Assembly (NCBI GenBank): GCA_934047225.1
Contig: OW204001.1
Span: 13,934,201 to 13,998,200, forward strand
DNA: 64,000 nt
DNA from: Ypsolopha sequella
Lineage: Eukaryota; Arthropoda; Insecta; Lepidoptera; Ypsolophidae
Direction of reading: 5' to 3'
Shown here piece after piece: positions 63,356 to 64,000 of this stretch; positions within the stretch are counted from its first letter, which is position 1, and each line of letters opens with the position of its first letter. The position numbers were made by a program, and so were the translations under genes. Under the pieces are notes generated by a model that was not told the origin of the DNA, did not search any database, and saw nothing but the letters and a program-made list of their open reading frames with translations.

Positions 63356-63891
63356 TAGGGTAACCAGACGTCCCGTATTTCCCGGGACGTTCCGTATTTC
63401 AGGCATAATTTTAAACGTCCCGCCGGGACAGACTCTGTCCCGTATTTCAACATTATTCGATTAATATTAGGCGTCGCGCATGACCGAATTATTTAAATAT
63501 ATTTCAAATTTTAAAAAAAAGCCTGGAAATTGCAACGTTGTTTGGTGACCAAAGAATAAGTGCAATTGAAAAGTGGAATAAAATAATGGAAGGGTTTTCC
63601 AGGAATGAAATCCCTAACATTTTTCTAATTATATCGTTTATCTTAAGTATCCCTTGTTACAATTGCTTTGTAGAGAGGATATTTTCGCAGATGGTATTGA
63701 AATGAACTGACGTGCGTAGCAAATGTATCCCAGATTTGATCAAGTATAAGAAATCAAACAAAGATATGTTAAAACTTAACGATCTTCTTTAAAATATAAC
63801 TAGCAATAAAAGCATATAAAAATAAGAACGAAAAATACAAGTTTTTCATTTGTCCCGGGGAAAGATTTCAAATCCCGTTTTTAATTCCCTA
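63356..63891 (+). mobile_element. internally deleted hAT element
   Basis: It begins TAGGGTAACCAGACGTCCCG then TATTTCCCGGGAC and ends in inverse with CCCGGGGAAAG..AATTCCCTA. Such TAGGGTGACC..GTCCCGG ends are familiar from hAT elements. Between them only the last part of a transposase survives. Confidence 0.65.
63583..63793 (+). pseudogene. hAT transposase C-terminal (dimerisation) fragment
   Basis: The frame reads GFSRNEIPNIFLIISFILSI then PCYNCFVERIFSQMVLK, stop, TDVRSKCIPDLIKYK. ILSIP.SN..VER.FS is the hAT C-terminal dimerisation signature. An internal TGA replaces a residue after LK (Trp in relatives). Confidence 0.7.
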
Positions 63892-64000
63892 CAATCCATA
63901 TCCTAGTACAAAGTTATTATCTCAATCTCGAAAGGTATGCTGTAATTTTCTGAGGAGTTCCACTGCCTATGTCTGAAGACGTTCATCAGATCATGACGAA

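Noticed and set aside
1..64000. CRISPR arrays, bacterial operons, phage or plasmid functions
   Set aside because: The window has spliced genes, insect repeats and no direct-repeat/spacer pattern; it is eukaryotic nuclear DNA.

Overview
This window reads as nuclear DNA of a moth or butterfly. It is AT-rich, has long introns, and is crowded with lepidopteran-type repeats: LINE 3' ends reading GGCCTATGTCCAGCAGTGGA with a GATG tail, AGGGTTCCGTA repeats, Helitron ends of the CTAG|T type, and TA- or TTAA-flanked fold-back elements. Only two cellular genes can be supported.

The first gene, positions 1 to about 33,335 on the + strand, is a Pax3/7-type paired-box plus homeobox regulator, best matched to gooseberry-neuro (gsb-n). 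The window opens inside its paired-domain exon (1-39). Coding exons follow at 13346-13486, 22344-22452, 28755-28951 and 32295-33026. All phases join cleanly, giving the last 405 residues. The four introns (about 13.3, 8.9, 6.3 and 3.3 kb) hold most of the repeats.

The second gene, on the - strand and convergent with gsb-n, is a two-exon gene (37422-37393 and 36759-33439). It encodes a predicted secreted protein of about 1,116 residues: signal peptide, long charged coiled coil, then a large Ser/Ala/Thr/Gly repeat region. A TATA box lies at 37547-37540. No family name can be given from sequence alone; a mucin-like or silk-like structural protein is the working description.

The remaining roughly 26 kb (37.5-64 kb) is a transposon graveyard with some young-looking insertions. 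It holds an internally deleted Helitron (about 50.7-52 kb) and a LINE with an open ORF1 and an open 984-residue endonuclease/reverse-transcriptase ORF2 (about 52.6-57.1 kb, - strand). A broken element encodes a Mutator-like transposase followed by a YqaJ-type nuclease (58.1-61.8 or 62.4 kb), bounded by related inverted ends and itself interrupted by a hAT-type MITE. A deleted hAT lies at 63.36-63.89 kb.

The most unusual structures are a 1.3-kb near-perfect palindrome (4501-5812), made of two head-to-head 3' ends of a Penelope-like retroelement carrying the GIY-YIG nuclease domain, and several hammerhead-ribozyme-like motifs at Penelope-type ends (clearest on the - strand at 50560-50595).
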